Source of the DNA: Lactobacillus sp. CBA3605
GTDB lineage: Bacteria > Bacillota > Bacilli > Lactobacillales > Lactobacillaceae
NCBI RefSeq assembly: GCF_002970915.1
Contig: NZ_CP027190.1
Span: forward strand, 248,001 to 312,000
DNA length: 64,000 bases
Direction of reading: 5' to 3'
Positions 53,072 to 60,966 of this stretch are shown here, in pieces. The notes beneath the pieces are model-generated. The model made no database searches, had not been told where the DNA came from, and saw only the letters and a program-made list of their open reading frames with translations. How positions within the stretch are numbered: position 1 is the stretch's first letter; the number at the start of each line of letters is the position of its first letter. Position numbers and translations under genes: made by a program.

Positions 53072-53632
53072 TTACGCTTTACCATGGAGTTTAACCCACA
53101 TTAGCGAATTAATAATCGTTGAAATCAAGGCAAATGGCGGCCAAAACCATAAAATCACCAAATTAATCACATTATTCACTAACGACCAACGGTTAATTTT
53201 ACGATTATCAGCCGCCGCACGTATTAATATGGTATTTTCTGCATTAGCTCGCACCAAGGTTGCCGTTAAAATGATAAATGAGATATTAAATAGCGCAATC
53301 ACAATTGAATACAGGAATGCTGCTGGCACCGAAAATAGATTCGTCCCAAACCAAGCCGTGGTTGCTGGTACTAACGAAATCCACAACAACATATTCATAC
53401 TAGCCCACAAAACCCGATTATCAATTTTTTTAACGGCTTGAAATAATCGATGATGATTGACCCAAATATTAGCTAGCAAAATAAAACTAATCAAATACGC
53501 TAAAAAAGCCGGCCCCATTTGGGCGATGCCATGCCAACTATGTTGCGCTGGTAATTTAAGTTCTAATACTAAAATCGTGATTACAATAGCAATCACAGCG
53601 TCGAAAAATGCCTCTAAACGATTCTTTGTCAT
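53072..53632 (-). CDS. TMEM175-type channel protein (DUF1211)
   Basis: 186 residues, six membrane segments. RLEAFFDAVIAIVITILVLEL matches the R-x-x-AF-x-DAV-x-AI-x-x-T signature of the bacterial TMEM175 family, which forms potassium-permeable channels. The usual FSD motif reads FFD here. Function by family only. Has terminators on its downstream side. Confidence 0.85.
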   Translation of the reverse strand: MTKNRLEAFFDAVIAIVITILVLELKLPAQHSWHGIAQMGPAFLAYLISFILLANIWVNHHRLFQAVKKIDNRVLWASMNMLLWISLVPATTAWFGTNLFSVPAAFLYSIVIALFNISFIILTATLVRANAENTILIRAAADNRKINRWSLVNNVINLVILWFWPPFALISTIINSLMWVKLHGKA

Positions 53633-53828
53633 CTTACACCTCTAAAATTAAATGGTTAACTCAGCGCATACTAGTGACTTCGGGTTATTGAATTAAATTC
53701 CCCAGTAACTTACGCTCTCATCATTTATAGCATACCATGTTAGCTTTATCCGTAGCAAAATAACTTAATTTAGAATCAAAGCTGGCCACAACTAATATGA
53801 TTAACTGGACTAGCAGTTAATTCCCCGT

Positions 53829-54389
53829 TTAAGCTTCTAGGGATTTTATTACCTTAGCTGGCACACCGGCAACAATAACATTATCTGGCACATCCTTAGT
53901 TACGACAGCCCCCGCAGCAAGTACCACATTGTTACCAATTGTCACTCCTGGCAGAATTGTCACGCTACCACCCATCCAGACATCATTACCAATCGTAATT
54001 GGACTAGCTTGTGCTAGATATTGTCGACGACCAGCCGCCGTTAACGGATGATTAACTGTATATATGCCAACGTTAGGACCAATCATGACATTATTGCCAA
54101 TCGTAACTGGAGCCATATCCAAAACCGTTAGATTATAATTGCTTAAAAAATCATGTCCTACTCGAATATTTTTTCCATAATCACAATTAAATGGCGCTTG
54201 CACCGACAAACGAGCACCATAGGAACCTAAAATAGCCTGTATCTTTTGCACTTGTTTAGCCGGTTCCGTTGCAGAGATCACATTAAATTCCTGACATAAC
54301 TTAGCAGCTCTGGCCTTACGTGCCGCAACTTCTGGATCAGAAAAATCATACCAATCTCCTGCTTTAAGTTTCTCAAGTTCACTTTTCAT
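53829..54389 (-). CDS. Maltose/galactoside O-acetyltransferase-type protein
   Basis: 186 residues. N-terminal Maltose-acetyltransferase domain (SELEKLKAGDWYDFSDPEV) and left-handed beta-helix hexapeptide repeats (VTIGNNVMIGPNVGIYTVNHP with the catalytic His, and IGNDVWMGGSVTILPGVTIG). Acetyl-CoA sugar acetyltransferase; acceptor unknown. Single gene. Confidence 0.88.
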   Translation of the reverse strand: MKSELEKLKAGDWYDFSDPEVAARKARAAKLCQEFNVISATEPAKQVQKIQAILGSYGARLSVQAPFNCDYGKNIRVGHDFLSNYNLTVLDMAPVTIGNNVMIGPNVGIYTVNHPLTAAGRRQYLAQASPITIGNDVWMGGSVTILPGVTIGNNVVLAAGAVVTKDVPDNVIVAGVPAKVIKSLEA

Positions 54390-54503
54390 ATAATCAGTCC
54401 TTTCATAACCAGGATAACTCTTACAGTTAGGTCTAAGTCAAATAACTTATCGCTCATGATGGTTAAGCGTTTGTACGTCTTGCAAAGACATCATTTCCAT
54501 AGA

Positions 54504-55160
54504 TCAGAAAGCTGCTAAATCAATAATTCGGTCGCTAATTTGTTCAAAATAATGATCGTGTGAAACAACCACAACTGTCTTACCTTGTTCACGTAATTTT
54601 ACGAGTAATTGGCCTAAAATCTCTCGATTCTCTGAATCTAAAGCACCAGTTGGTTCATCAGCTAAAATTAAGTCTGCTGGCTTCAAGAGTAGCCGTGCCA
54701 CGGCCACTCGTTGTTGTTCACCACCAGAGAGCGTATAAATTTTGGTTTTAAGGTGACAATTCAGTTGAACATCTTGCAAAGCCTGCACCTTAAGTTTTCG
54801 TTTTTCCGCTCGATTCGCCTTGACATAAGCTAGGCCAATATCCAAGTTTTGACTAACTGTGCCATCATCAATCAAGCCAAAATTCTGGAAAAGGTAACTG
54901 ATTTTAGTTCGACGTAATCGTAATGCGGCTGTTGACCGGCTGCTAGGCGCTACTTGACCAAACAACTTCAATTGTCCAGCATCCACTGACTCCAACAGAC
55001 CAATCATATTCAAAATCGTTGACTTACCGGCACCACTTTTACCAAAAATAGTTGTCAATTCATAGGCATTAATTGACAAGTTCAAGTCGTCGAAGAGAAC
55101 CCGCTCTCGATAATGCTTATTAACGTGCGTCATTTCAACTGCGGTTGGTTTATTTGTCAT
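54504..55160 (-). CDS. ABC transporter ATP-binding protein, bacteriocin-exporter type
   Basis: 218 residues. Walker A FGKSGAGKSTILNM, signature LSGGEQQRVAVARLLL, Walker B LILADEPTGAL, H-loop VVSHDHYF. Sequence style matches ATPases of lactococcin-972-group exporters. Overlaps the membrane gene by 11 bases, so the pair is translated together. Confidence 0.87.
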   Translation of the reverse strand: MTNKPTAVEMTHVNKHYRERVLFDDLNLSINAYELTTIFGKSGAGKSTILNMIGLLESVDAGQLKLFGQVAPSSRSTAALRLRRTKISYLFQNFGLIDDGTVSQNLDIGLAYVKANRAEKRKLKVQALQDVQLNCHLKTKIYTLSGGEQQRVAVARLLLKPADLILADEPTGALDSENREILGQLLVKLREQGKTVVVVSHDHYFEQISDRIIDLAAF

Positions 55161-57246
55161 TTAAAAGCTCCTTCATATTCTGACGCTCTAATCTTTTAAC
55201 TGTTAAACAAACGATGCCAAACTCAACAATTGTTATCAAACCGGTTAGCGCCCAATAATAGAAATTGTTTTGATGCTGGCTAACTGTTAGATAACTCATT
55301 ACACCTGCCTGGGTCATTAGCATTATCATTAAGGGATGATATGTTTTAAACAAACTATAGCCGTTGACAAGTTTAATTGTCAGCGAATTTTTATTAACTT
55401 TGAAATAGAGTAATGTGATATAGCCAGTTAGAAAGAACGTGACAATCGCACTAATCGTCACTGCCACGCTGTTGTGAAGCAGGTTACCAACGGCCATCTT
55501 TAAGTCTTCCATCGGTAAATCATTCAACTTAACCAGCTGTGGATAGTTATCCAAATAATTATTTTTAACCAAAATCGGCCTAAGAGACATATAGGTTTTA
55601 CGTACATTACCTTTAACCGGTACTTTTAAACCATCCCTAGCACCTTGACCGTTCATCACAGAACGATAGGCACTGCCAGTATTATTTTGTGTGCTAATTA
55701 ACATCGGCCATGCTTTGATTGTTTTGCCATTGGTTAAATCAACCAATGCTTGGTTAGCAGGATAATAAACGACCTTTACAGCGGGCCGATACCCGAAGTC
55801 ATAAACAAAATTTGTTTTGATACTGGCAACCATTTTTGTTGTCAATGGCTTAGCTGTAGTTGGCATCAACATCCAAATTGAAGACGTGTTTTCGGCGATG
55901 GTAATTCGCTGACCTGCCGTGTCATAAAGTGGATATTGGCGCAAATAATTAGGATTAACTGATAGATACTGATAGCACTTAGGAATTGCTTGATAAATGC
56001 TGTCATCATTAAAAAATAGGCCACCTCGCTTATTAATAGCAGTGTACATTGTCGTATCCAATTGATTTAATTCTGCCCAGGTGATATTACCCGCAACAAA
56101 ATCATTGCCCGTGACATGGGGATAAAAGACCGCATACTGGTTTCCCACCATTGAAGCCTCCGTATGCCCTTTAAGAACATTATAGGAACCAGTCGCAACT
56201 TGTAACAATGGAATTAGACCTAAAAACATGTACACAATAAAAAATGCTTTGACCACATATAGCCCTAAAAAGGTCCAACGATTATAATTTCGGCGTCGCA
56301 CTTGATTCGTTAGAGATAAAGACGTCATCCCCCAGATAGTCAACCAAGCAATCATCAGTATCGGTACTAATCCAAGTAATAACGTACCCATTTCTAAAAT
56401 TGAAATTTTCCAACCAATTAACATCGTTATCACGAATTCTACACCCAATATGACAATCGCAACCATAATTATCTTGCTAAAAAAACTAGTAAAAATCTTA
56501 AAAACAGTAAATCCATTCAAGCGATAAGCCGCAATCATTTGACTACTATCAAGTAGTAAAATAATGATAAAGATACCTAGGAAACATAATATTGTAACTT
56601 GATACCCTGATAAATCAGTTGCTTCAAGTACTAGCGGTACAGCTTTATCCTGTTTGCTTGGTCTGAACTCTTTACTGGTGGTTTGCTCGTGAGTTTCTTG
56701 ATTTAAATAGTAGGCGCTCAGTTTTAAGAAACGCTGATACGTCTTTGAATCTGAGCTTTCTAAGTAATAGTCTCCTTCACGTTGATCTTTTCGAACACTC
56801 TGCTCGATTGGTTCCATGGTCAGTTTGAAACCTAGGCGTGGCTTTTTTAGCAGGTAACGACGGCTTGTAACTCTTGCACGTGGTTGGTTGATATTAGCCA
56901 AAATCGTCGTTGGCTTGACCCCTGCAATCTGAAAAGTGACCTGTGTTAGCGACTGGCTATAATTAACTTGCTGGTTTTTGATCACCCATCCGTATTTAAT
57001 TTGTCTTTTGAAATAATTTGTATGCGTTTTTTTAGCCGCATGATTCAATGCCGCAATCAATTGACCATAATTTTTTTGAGAAGTTGGAACTTTCGGTACC
57101 GTAAATAATTGATAACGTTGTGAAGAAACCCTCGTTGCCCGCTGTGCCTGCCGAATATCAGTTTTAGATTGACTTTGAGTTAATCCAATAAAACCATAAA
57201 GAATCAACAAAATTGAGAGGACTGCGACTAGTATTTTCCGATTCAT
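55150..57246 (-). CDS. Large membrane protein (DUF1430-like), exporter permease
   Basis: 698 residues from MNRKILVAVLSILLILYGF. One N-terminal helix, a large extracellular domain (about 35-215), a cluster of helices (about 225-340), a second extracellular domain (about 360-580) and C-terminal helices. This layout fits bacteriocin-associated integral membrane proteins that pair with the ATPase downstream. AAGGG lies eight bases before the ATG. No bacteriocin precursor is adjacent. Confidence 0.75.
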   Translation of the reverse strand: MNRKILVAVLSILLILYGFIGLTQSQSKTDIRQAQRATRVSSQRYQLFTVPKVPTSQKNYGQLIAALNHAAKKTHTNYFKRQIKYGWVIKNQQVNYSQSLTQVTFQIAGVKPTTILANINQPRARVTSRRYLLKKPRLGFKLTMEPIEQSVRKDQREGDYYLESSDSKTYQRFLKLSAYYLNQETHEQTTSKEFRPSKQDKAVPLVLEATDLSGYQVTILCFLGIFIIILLLDSSQMIAAYRLNGFTVFKIFTSFFSKIIMVAIVILGVEFVITMLIGWKISILEMGTLLLGLVPILMIAWLTIWGMTSLSLTNQVRRRNYNRWTFLGLYVVKAFFIVYMFLGLIPLLQVATGSYNVLKGHTEASMVGNQYAVFYPHVTGNDFVAGNITWAELNQLDTTMYTAINKRGGLFFNDDSIYQAIPKCYQYLSVNPNYLRQYPLYDTAGQRITIAENTSSIWMLMPTTAKPLTTKMVASIKTNFVYDFGYRPAVKVVYYPANQALVDLTNGKTIKAWPMLISTQNNTGSAYRSVMNGQGARDGLKVPVKGNVRKTYMSLRPILVKNNYLDNYPQLVKLNDLPMEDLKMAVGNLLHNSVAVTISAIVTFFLTGYITLLYFKVNKNSLTIKLVNGYSLFKTYHPLMIMLMTQAGVMSYLTVSQHQNNFYYWALTGLITIVEFGIVCLTVKRLERQNMKELLNDK

Positions 57247-57390
57247 ATTGGCACCCTTCATTTCCAAAGAGAACGTTTTCATTTAATGATGCACTACTAC
57301 ATATAAAAAATCAATAACTCATGGATCAGAAAGCACTTCAAATAACGGTTCATTCCATGATACACTGCACTTCAATTATAAATCCGTCGT

Positions 57391-57428
57391 AAAAATAAAG
57401 ACTCAAATATGGCTATTGAGTTTATTTT
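57391..57428. terminator. Terminator-like inverted repeat in the 57247-57666 gap
   Basis: AATAAAGACTCAAATA pairs imperfectly with TATTGAGTTTATT; T-rich on both sides. No gene ends next to it. The rest of the 57283-57623 stretch is A/T-rich with no ORF over about 40 codons and no ribosome binding site that I can support. Confidence 0.4.
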
Positions 57429-57623
57429 ACATCTTAGATTAATTAAAAGGTGTGTTTTTGTTGAGAGATTATTAAGATTAAAACTTGGCTAAACTAGTGG
57501 TTCAGAACAGTGTATAAAACCTTAGCAAAGATACCTATACGATACCAATCGAGTAATTTTTTGAAATGATAAAAGTAGTGTCTGATGATTATCTGTCGAA
57601 TGCTGGAAATTTTGAATAAATAT

Positions 57624-57651
57624 TTGTTCTGAATCAAAATTATGCTATACT
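57624..57651 (+). promoter_or_regulatory. tRNA-Ser promoter
   Basis: TTGTTC (57624-57629), 16-base spacer, TATACT (57646-57651), 15 bases before the tRNA. Confidence 0.7.
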
Positions 57652-57666
57652 ATTTAGGTACCTTTT

Positions 57667-57754
57667 GGAGAGTTGGCAGAGTGGTAATGCACCGGACTCG
57701 AAATCCGGCGAACCGGCTAATACCGGCGCGCAGGTTCAAATCCTGTACTCTCCT
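57667..57754 (+). tRNA. tRNA-Ser (anticodon CGA)
   Basis: Acceptor stem GGAGAGT/ACTCTCC, a long variable arm (AACCGGCTAATACCGGCG), anticodon stem CCGGA-CTCGAAA-TCCGG giving CGA (decodes UCG), and T loop GGTTCAAATCC. CCA is not encoded. The base after the acceptor stem (position 73) is T where serine tRNAs normally have G. It stands at the boundary with prophage genes. Confidence 0.95.
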
Positions 57755-57780
57755 TAAATTGATTATCGGTACCAACCTTG

Positions 57781-57816
57781 AGCGTCGTCAATCGTTGAAT
57801 TGACGGCGTTTTTGTT
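57781..57816 (+). terminator. tRNA-Ser terminator
   Basis: GCGTCGTCAAT and ATTGACGGCG pair around six bases, then TTTTTGTTTT. Confidence 0.85.
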
Positions 57817-57825
57817 TTAATCTAA

Positions 57826-57855
57826 TTGCTTCAAAACGGCTTTAATTGATATAAT
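57826..57855 (+). promoter_or_regulatory. Promoter-like sequence directly before the GTGCAC repeats
   Basis: TTGCTT (57826-57831), 18-base spacer, TATAAT (57850-57855). The repeats begin at the next base. No convincing gene follows. Confidence 0.4.
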
Positions 57856-57924
57856 GGTGCACTTTTTGGTGCACTTTTACGAAAAAGCACCAAATTTTGA
57901 TGATTTAGTGCACTTAAAAGTGCA
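57856..57924. repeat. Spaced GTGCAC repeats, two pairs with 12-bp period
   Basis: GTGCAC occurs at 57857, 57869, 57907 and 57919: two pairs each exactly 12 bases apart. The first pair is a direct repeat GGTGCACTTTTT/GGTGCACTTTTA; the second is an 18-bp perfect palindrome GTGCACTT-AA-AAGTGCAC (57907-57924). Candidate integrase arm or repressor operator sites at the attachment region. Confidence 0.65.
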
Positions 57925-57977
57925 CCAAAAAAATCCACGTCGCTGTAACTCCTTGTGCCCCAAGGGATTACAGCGAC
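57924..57977 (-). terminator. Terminator-like hairpin in the tRNA-prophage interval
   Basis: GTCGCTGTAA (57938-57947) pairs with TTACAGCGAC (57967-57976) plus inner CCTTG/CAAGG; on the minus strand ATTTTTTT follows. The 57755-58133 interval holds only these repeats and hairpins. Confidence 0.6.
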
Positions 57978-58047
57978 GACAAAAGCACACAAATACCTAG
58001 GCGGGGGATTTATATATAACTTAAAACTACGTTATTACTTGTAATTC

Positions 58048-58095
58048 AAAAAAAAATATGAGAAGATGTCCTTGTCAGGGGAATCATCTTCTCAT
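58048..58095 (-). terminator. Terminator downstream of the MazF-like gene
   Basis: ATGAGAAGATG (58058-58068) pairs perfectly with CATCTTCTCAT (58085-58095); minus-strand T-run of nine. Confidence 0.88.
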
Positions 58096-58104
58096 ACATA
58101 TATT

Positions 58105-58130
58105 AAGTGATATTCAATTGAATATCACTT
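58105..58130. terminator. 26-bp perfect palindrome next to the MazF stop
   Basis: AAGTGATATTCAA and its reverse complement meet without a loop, followed on plus by TTTTTTTATT. Forms a hairpin on either strand; may be terminator or protein site. Confidence 0.6.
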
Positions 58131-58133
58131 TTT

Positions 58134-58469
58134 TTATTCTATAGACTCAGCCAACATCTCGTTTGCTAAATCTACTTTATCCATAGGACAATTTTCCACA
58201 TATTTAGCATGACGACCAATCGGATCAATTGTTTTCATCTGCTCGGTGAAAATACTGCCAGTTGTTTTGGTACGCCCATCCAAAGGAATATGCAATGGAA
58301 ATAGATTTTCTCGATTTGAGATTGGCATAACCCGTACCAGTGTTGTGTATCGTTGGAAGTCTTCATTAGAAACAACTACTGCTGGCCGATACCCCGCCTG
58401 TTCATGTCCAACCGTCGGATCAAAAGAAAATTTAATAATGGAACCTTTTGAAAAAATATCTTGTTGCAT
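58134..58469 (-). CDS. MazF/PemK-type endoribonuclease toxin
   Basis: 111 residues from MQQDIFSKGSIIKFSFD. Contains the family core GYRPAVVVSNEDF, VMPISNR and TGSIFTEQMKTIDP (catalytic Thr/Ser region). Cuts mRNA when freed from its antitoxin. A GTG at 58478 is only two bases from GGGAG, so ATG at 58469 is preferred. 76 bases after the MazE-like gene. Confidence 0.88.
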   Translation of the reverse strand: MQQDIFSKGSIIKFSFDPTVGHEQAGYRPAVVVSNEDFQRYTTLVRVMPISNRENLFPLHIPLDGRTKTTGSIFTEQMKTIDPIGRHAKYVENCPMDKVDLANEMLAESIE

Positions 58470-58545
58470 TTTTAACACAACTCCCTATGCTTTAATTTTA
58501 TCGCCCAATTATCTATATAGTGACCAGCATAATTAGGCAATAGAT

Positions 58546-58812
58546 TTAAAACATTTCTTTTCCTACAGGTTCTCCCCAATCGTACTCTACAGGTTTGTTC
58601 ACTCTTCGATAACTTTCTAAATCAAAATTATCAAATCTATGTGCAATCTTGGATTCTGATTTCACGGGTGTAATTAAAATTTTGCCATCCTCTACAGAGA
58701 TGTGAACTGGCGTATTAATTGGGTTAACAATTCCAATCTCTTTGAGGAGCGACTTTTGAAGCCGCAGACCTTGCGAGTTGCCTAACTTAACAATCTTTGT
58801 GGATAACATCAT
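58546..58812 (-). CDS. MazE-type antitoxin (SpoVT/AbrB fold)
   Basis: 88 residues. STKIVKLGNSQGLRLQKSLL is the swapped-hairpin DNA-binding domain; the C-terminal part (FDNFDLESYRRVNKPVEYDWGE) would bind the toxin. Paired with the toxin gene in the usual order. Located at the end of a prophage, so likely accessory cargo. Confidence 0.88.
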   Translation of the reverse strand: MMLSTKIVKLGNSQGLRLQKSLLKEIGIVNPINTPVHISVEDGKILITPVKSESKIAHRFDNFDLESYRRVNKPVEYDWGEPVGKEMF

Positions 58813-58823
58813 AATAATTCACC

Positions 58824-58892
58824 TCAGTTTCTGATTCTAAATCTACTTGACATTGGTCTACATATTCGTATTACATATCCTCGTACAGTCAT
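58824..58892 (-). CDS. Possible 22-codon leader ORF before mazE
   Basis: ATG at 58892 with GGAGG eight bases upstream; begins MTVRGYVIRICRPM and stops 12 bases before mazE. A shifted reading (YVDQCQVDLESETEVNYYDVIH) runs into mazE without stop, which would suggest a frameshift instead. Very short; uncertain. Confidence 0.3.
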   Translation of the reverse strand: MTVRGYVIRICRPMSSRFRIRN

Positions 58893-58923
58893 AACAGCAT
58901 CCTCCAAACCATTATTAGTTAGT

Positions 58924-58940
58924 GCTGATATTTTATCAGC
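58924..58940. repeat. Inverted repeat upstream of mazE
   Basis: GCTGATA-TTT-TATCAGC, 17 bp. Position upstream of the mazE leader is suitable for a toxin-antitoxin autoregulatory operator. Confidence 0.4.
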
Positions 58941-58973
58941 AAAACAAGTATACACCCCTGACTACATTTTAGC

Positions 58974-59017
58974 AAAATAAAAAACCTTACACTAAAAATT
59001 ATACTTAGCGTAAGGTT
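58974..59017 (-). terminator. Endolysin terminator
   Basis: AACCTTAC pairs with GTAAGGTT, with additional inner CTAA/TTAG pairing; minus-strand T-run after it. Confidence 0.85.
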
Positions 59018-59029
59018 CATTAACATTCA

Positions 59030-59162
59030 CTACTTAATAGTCAACTTTTCATTTGAATAAATTATAAAATCTATGCTCATACCATTTAATTTAGCTAAAT
59101 CATTCATATCAGTACTAAATTGTTGAGCACGCCCACCAGCTGTCGCCCGAAACGACTGTGTA
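59030..59162 (-). pseudogene. Decayed LysM domain that once extended the endolysin
   Basis: Directly after the endolysin stop (TAA) the same frame continues YTVVSGDSWW, the start of a LysM domain. One frame over it continues RAQQFSTDMNDLAKLNGMS to FIIYSNEKLTIK and a TAG at 59030-59032, the typical LysM ending. So the original gene carried a C-terminal LysM that was cut off by a stop and a frameshift near 59132. Confidence 0.8.
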
Positions 59163-60092
59163 TTACGTGTGAGAAACATTGCTTTTTACATAAGCTAGTG
59201 AATCGTTTGCGGGACCAGTTGCTAAATAACCGTATCCGTCCGACCGCGGTTGACGTACCCAGCGGTAGCCTCCTTGAATGATGGCCTGATCCGTGTCAAC
59301 TGTTTGGCCAGCAGAGAGAACTGCAATCACACTCGCATCCATTGATGGTGCGGTCCGAAGCTTCACGGCCGTTTTGAGCGTGTACGTCTTTTTCTCCTTG
59401 ACCCACTTAGGGACAGCCGTTTTAGGCTTGCTTAGTGCAGGTACCGCTGTCTTAGTTGCCTTGGCATACTTATCCCAGGTAGCCTTATTCCCATAAAACA
59501 CGCTGAAATCAAGATTACCATTCCAACCAGATAGACGGCCAGTACTCGTATACTGAAACATTGTCGCAGTCTTCCAATGTTTCAGTGACCCATAAAGGTC
59601 ACGTGGATTAAATCCATCTACCGTATTGTAATTATTATACTGTGCAATCCACAGGCCGTAATTGGCATTCACGACAGTGTCCCAATTCAATACGTTCTCA
59701 CAATTGATTCCCGTATATAGAATCGAGTGTACACCAGTCTGGCTATAAACATAATCGAGCCACTGTTTTGCTAGCCCAACGCCAGTTTGATTTTGAATTG
59801 TCGAACCACTCGTATTTTCGAAATCGAGAATCAAAACAGCTTTGCCGATGTATGGCTTTACCTTTGACAGAAAATGGTCAGCTTGTTTTCTTACATCACT
59901 ATCATTCCGGATAAAATGGTAAAGTCCTAGTTTTTTGCCTGACGCGAGTGCCTGCTTAACATGACCGCTCCATGCCGGATTCGTATAATCTGTCCCTTCA
60001 GTCACTTTCACAATGACGAAATCACCTGCGACTTTACCAACATTCAGGCCTGTTTGATAACTCGCCACATCAATACCGTTTAAGCTCATCAT
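59163..60092 (-). CDS. Phage endolysin, GH25 muramidase with SH3-type domain
   Basis: 309 residues. Lyses the host wall. GH25 catalytic domain (about 4-195): GIDVASYQTGLNV, VIVKVTEGTDYTNP, ILDFENTSG (catalytic acidic residues) and GLWIAQYN. A linker then an SH3-like domain (about 235-300, LRTAPSMDASVIAVLSAGQT). The gene overlaps the holin stop by four bases. The C-terminal LysM is lost (59030-59162), so wall binding may be weaker. Confidence 0.94.
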   Translation of the reverse strand: MMSLNGIDVASYQTGLNVGKVAGDFVIVKVTEGTDYTNPAWSGHVKQALASGKKLGLYHFIRNDSDVRKQADHFLSKVKPYIGKAVLILDFENTSGSTIQNQTGVGLAKQWLDYVYSQTGVHSILYTGINCENVLNWDTVVNANYGLWIAQYNNYNTVDGFNPRDLYGSLKHWKTATMFQYTSTGRLSGWNGNLDFSVFYGNKATWDKYAKATKTAVPALSKPKTAVPKWVKEKKTYTLKTAVKLRTAPSMDASVIAVLSAGQTVDTDQAIIQGGYRWVRQPRSDGYGYLATGPANDSLAYVKSNVSHT

Positions 60093-60373
60093 TCTACACC
60101 TCCATCTAGCACATGTGTAATTGATTTGAATACTTCGTTACCGCCGACACTGACCGCACCAGCTACCATGCCATCAATCAGGCCTACTAGCCAAGTCACA
60201 TCGCCCTGAACTGTACTAACAAGGAACCCAATCAACGCCCCAATTACTAGCGCTACTAACGGCAAGAATTGATTACTTAACTTGCTCATTTTGACCCCCC
60301 ACACGATTAAATACGTTGCGACTGCAATCAAAAAAATTGTGCCACCATTAATCAGTTGAATAAATTCCATCAT
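60089..60373 (-). CDS. Phage holin
   Basis: 94 residues with two membrane helices (about 10-28 and 37-54), a hydrophilic N-terminus and a charged C-terminus; gene sits immediately before the endolysin. Forms the membrane lesion that times lysis. Family by position and topology. Confidence 0.8.
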   Translation of the reverse strand: MMEFIQLINGGTIFLIAVATYLIVWGVKMSKLSNQFLPLVALVIGALIGFLVSTVQGDVTWLVGLIDGMVAGAVSVGGNEVFKSITHVLDGGVE

Positions 60374-60579
60374 TACTTTTCCTTCTTCCGATAATAGTCA
60401 ACGATTTCCTGCAAATCATCAACCTGTTTCTTCAGTCCTTCATTCTCTTTTTTCAAATTGTTGCCACCACTCACCTTATTGCTGTTATAAATTGATACAA
60501 ACTGCGTTAGGGACGCGACTAGGATTGAACCGGTCACTGTGATTAAGGCAACGATAACCGCGTCACTCAAATCAATCAT
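60373..60579 (-). CDS. Small phage membrane protein with coiled coil (XhlA-like)
   Basis: 68 residues from MIDLSDAVIVALITVTGS. One N-terminal membrane helix then a Lys/Glu/Asp coiled coil (KKENEGLKKQVDDLQEIVD). Ends one base before the holin. Its start overlaps the upstream stop by eight bases. Similar lysis-cassette proteins assist holins. Confidence 0.6.
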   Translation of the reverse strand: MIDLSDAVIVALITVTGSILVASLTQFVSIYNSNKVSGGNNLKKENEGLKKQVDDLQEIVDYYRKKEK

Positions 60580-60955
60580 CCCCAAATAAAATCTCATGTA
60601 ACATTGACCCCAAGACAAAAAATGCGTACATACTTTCAAAGCTTAAATACTGACCTGTTTCAAAGTCATGGAACACAAATGCAATCATAAAAAATAACCA
60701 GACAAAAGTTAATAGTCCGGTCATGATTGGTTTGTAGTAGTATAAATTGACGTCCCACAATGTGTAGACTAGCGCAAAAGTTCCCACTACCGCTAGTATA
60801 AAAATAATTGGTGGATCATCAAAAATGTCTAATAAAGTCGGCCTTGGTGGCTGAAACTGAAACGTATTACTTTTGATGATGAAATAAATCCCCAAGCCGT
60901 ACGTTTCTAAAGCTTTCCACAGCCAAAATCTATTTTTATTTAAGTGATAAAACAT
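60572..60955 (-). CDS. Phage membrane protein of unknown function
   Basis: 127 residues, three probable membrane helices (about 14-29, 48-64 and 75-97) and a further hydrophobic stretch (105-122). Located between tail and lysis genes. No family recognised. Confidence 0.65.
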   Translation of the reverse strand: MFYHLNKNRFWLWKALETYGLGIYFIIKSNTFQFQPPRPTLLDIFDDPPIIFILAVVGTFALVYTLWDVNLYYYKPIMTGLLTFVWLFFMIAFVFHDFETGQYLSFESMYAFFVLGSMLHEILFGDD

Positions 60956-60966
60956 TCTATCACCGC

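Noticed and set aside
54451..54504. 17-codon ORF after the ABC ATPase (MEMMSLQDVQ)
   Set aside because: No ribosome binding site and too short to support.
57854..58000. 48-codon plus-strand ORF starting MVHFLVHFYEK across the GTGCAC repeats
   Set aside because: Its ATG overlaps the -10 and the codons simply read the repeats; no ribosome binding site.
57755..58140. CRISPR-like array from the GTGCAC repeats
   Set aside because: Only four short repeats with irregular spacing and no spacers of constant length.
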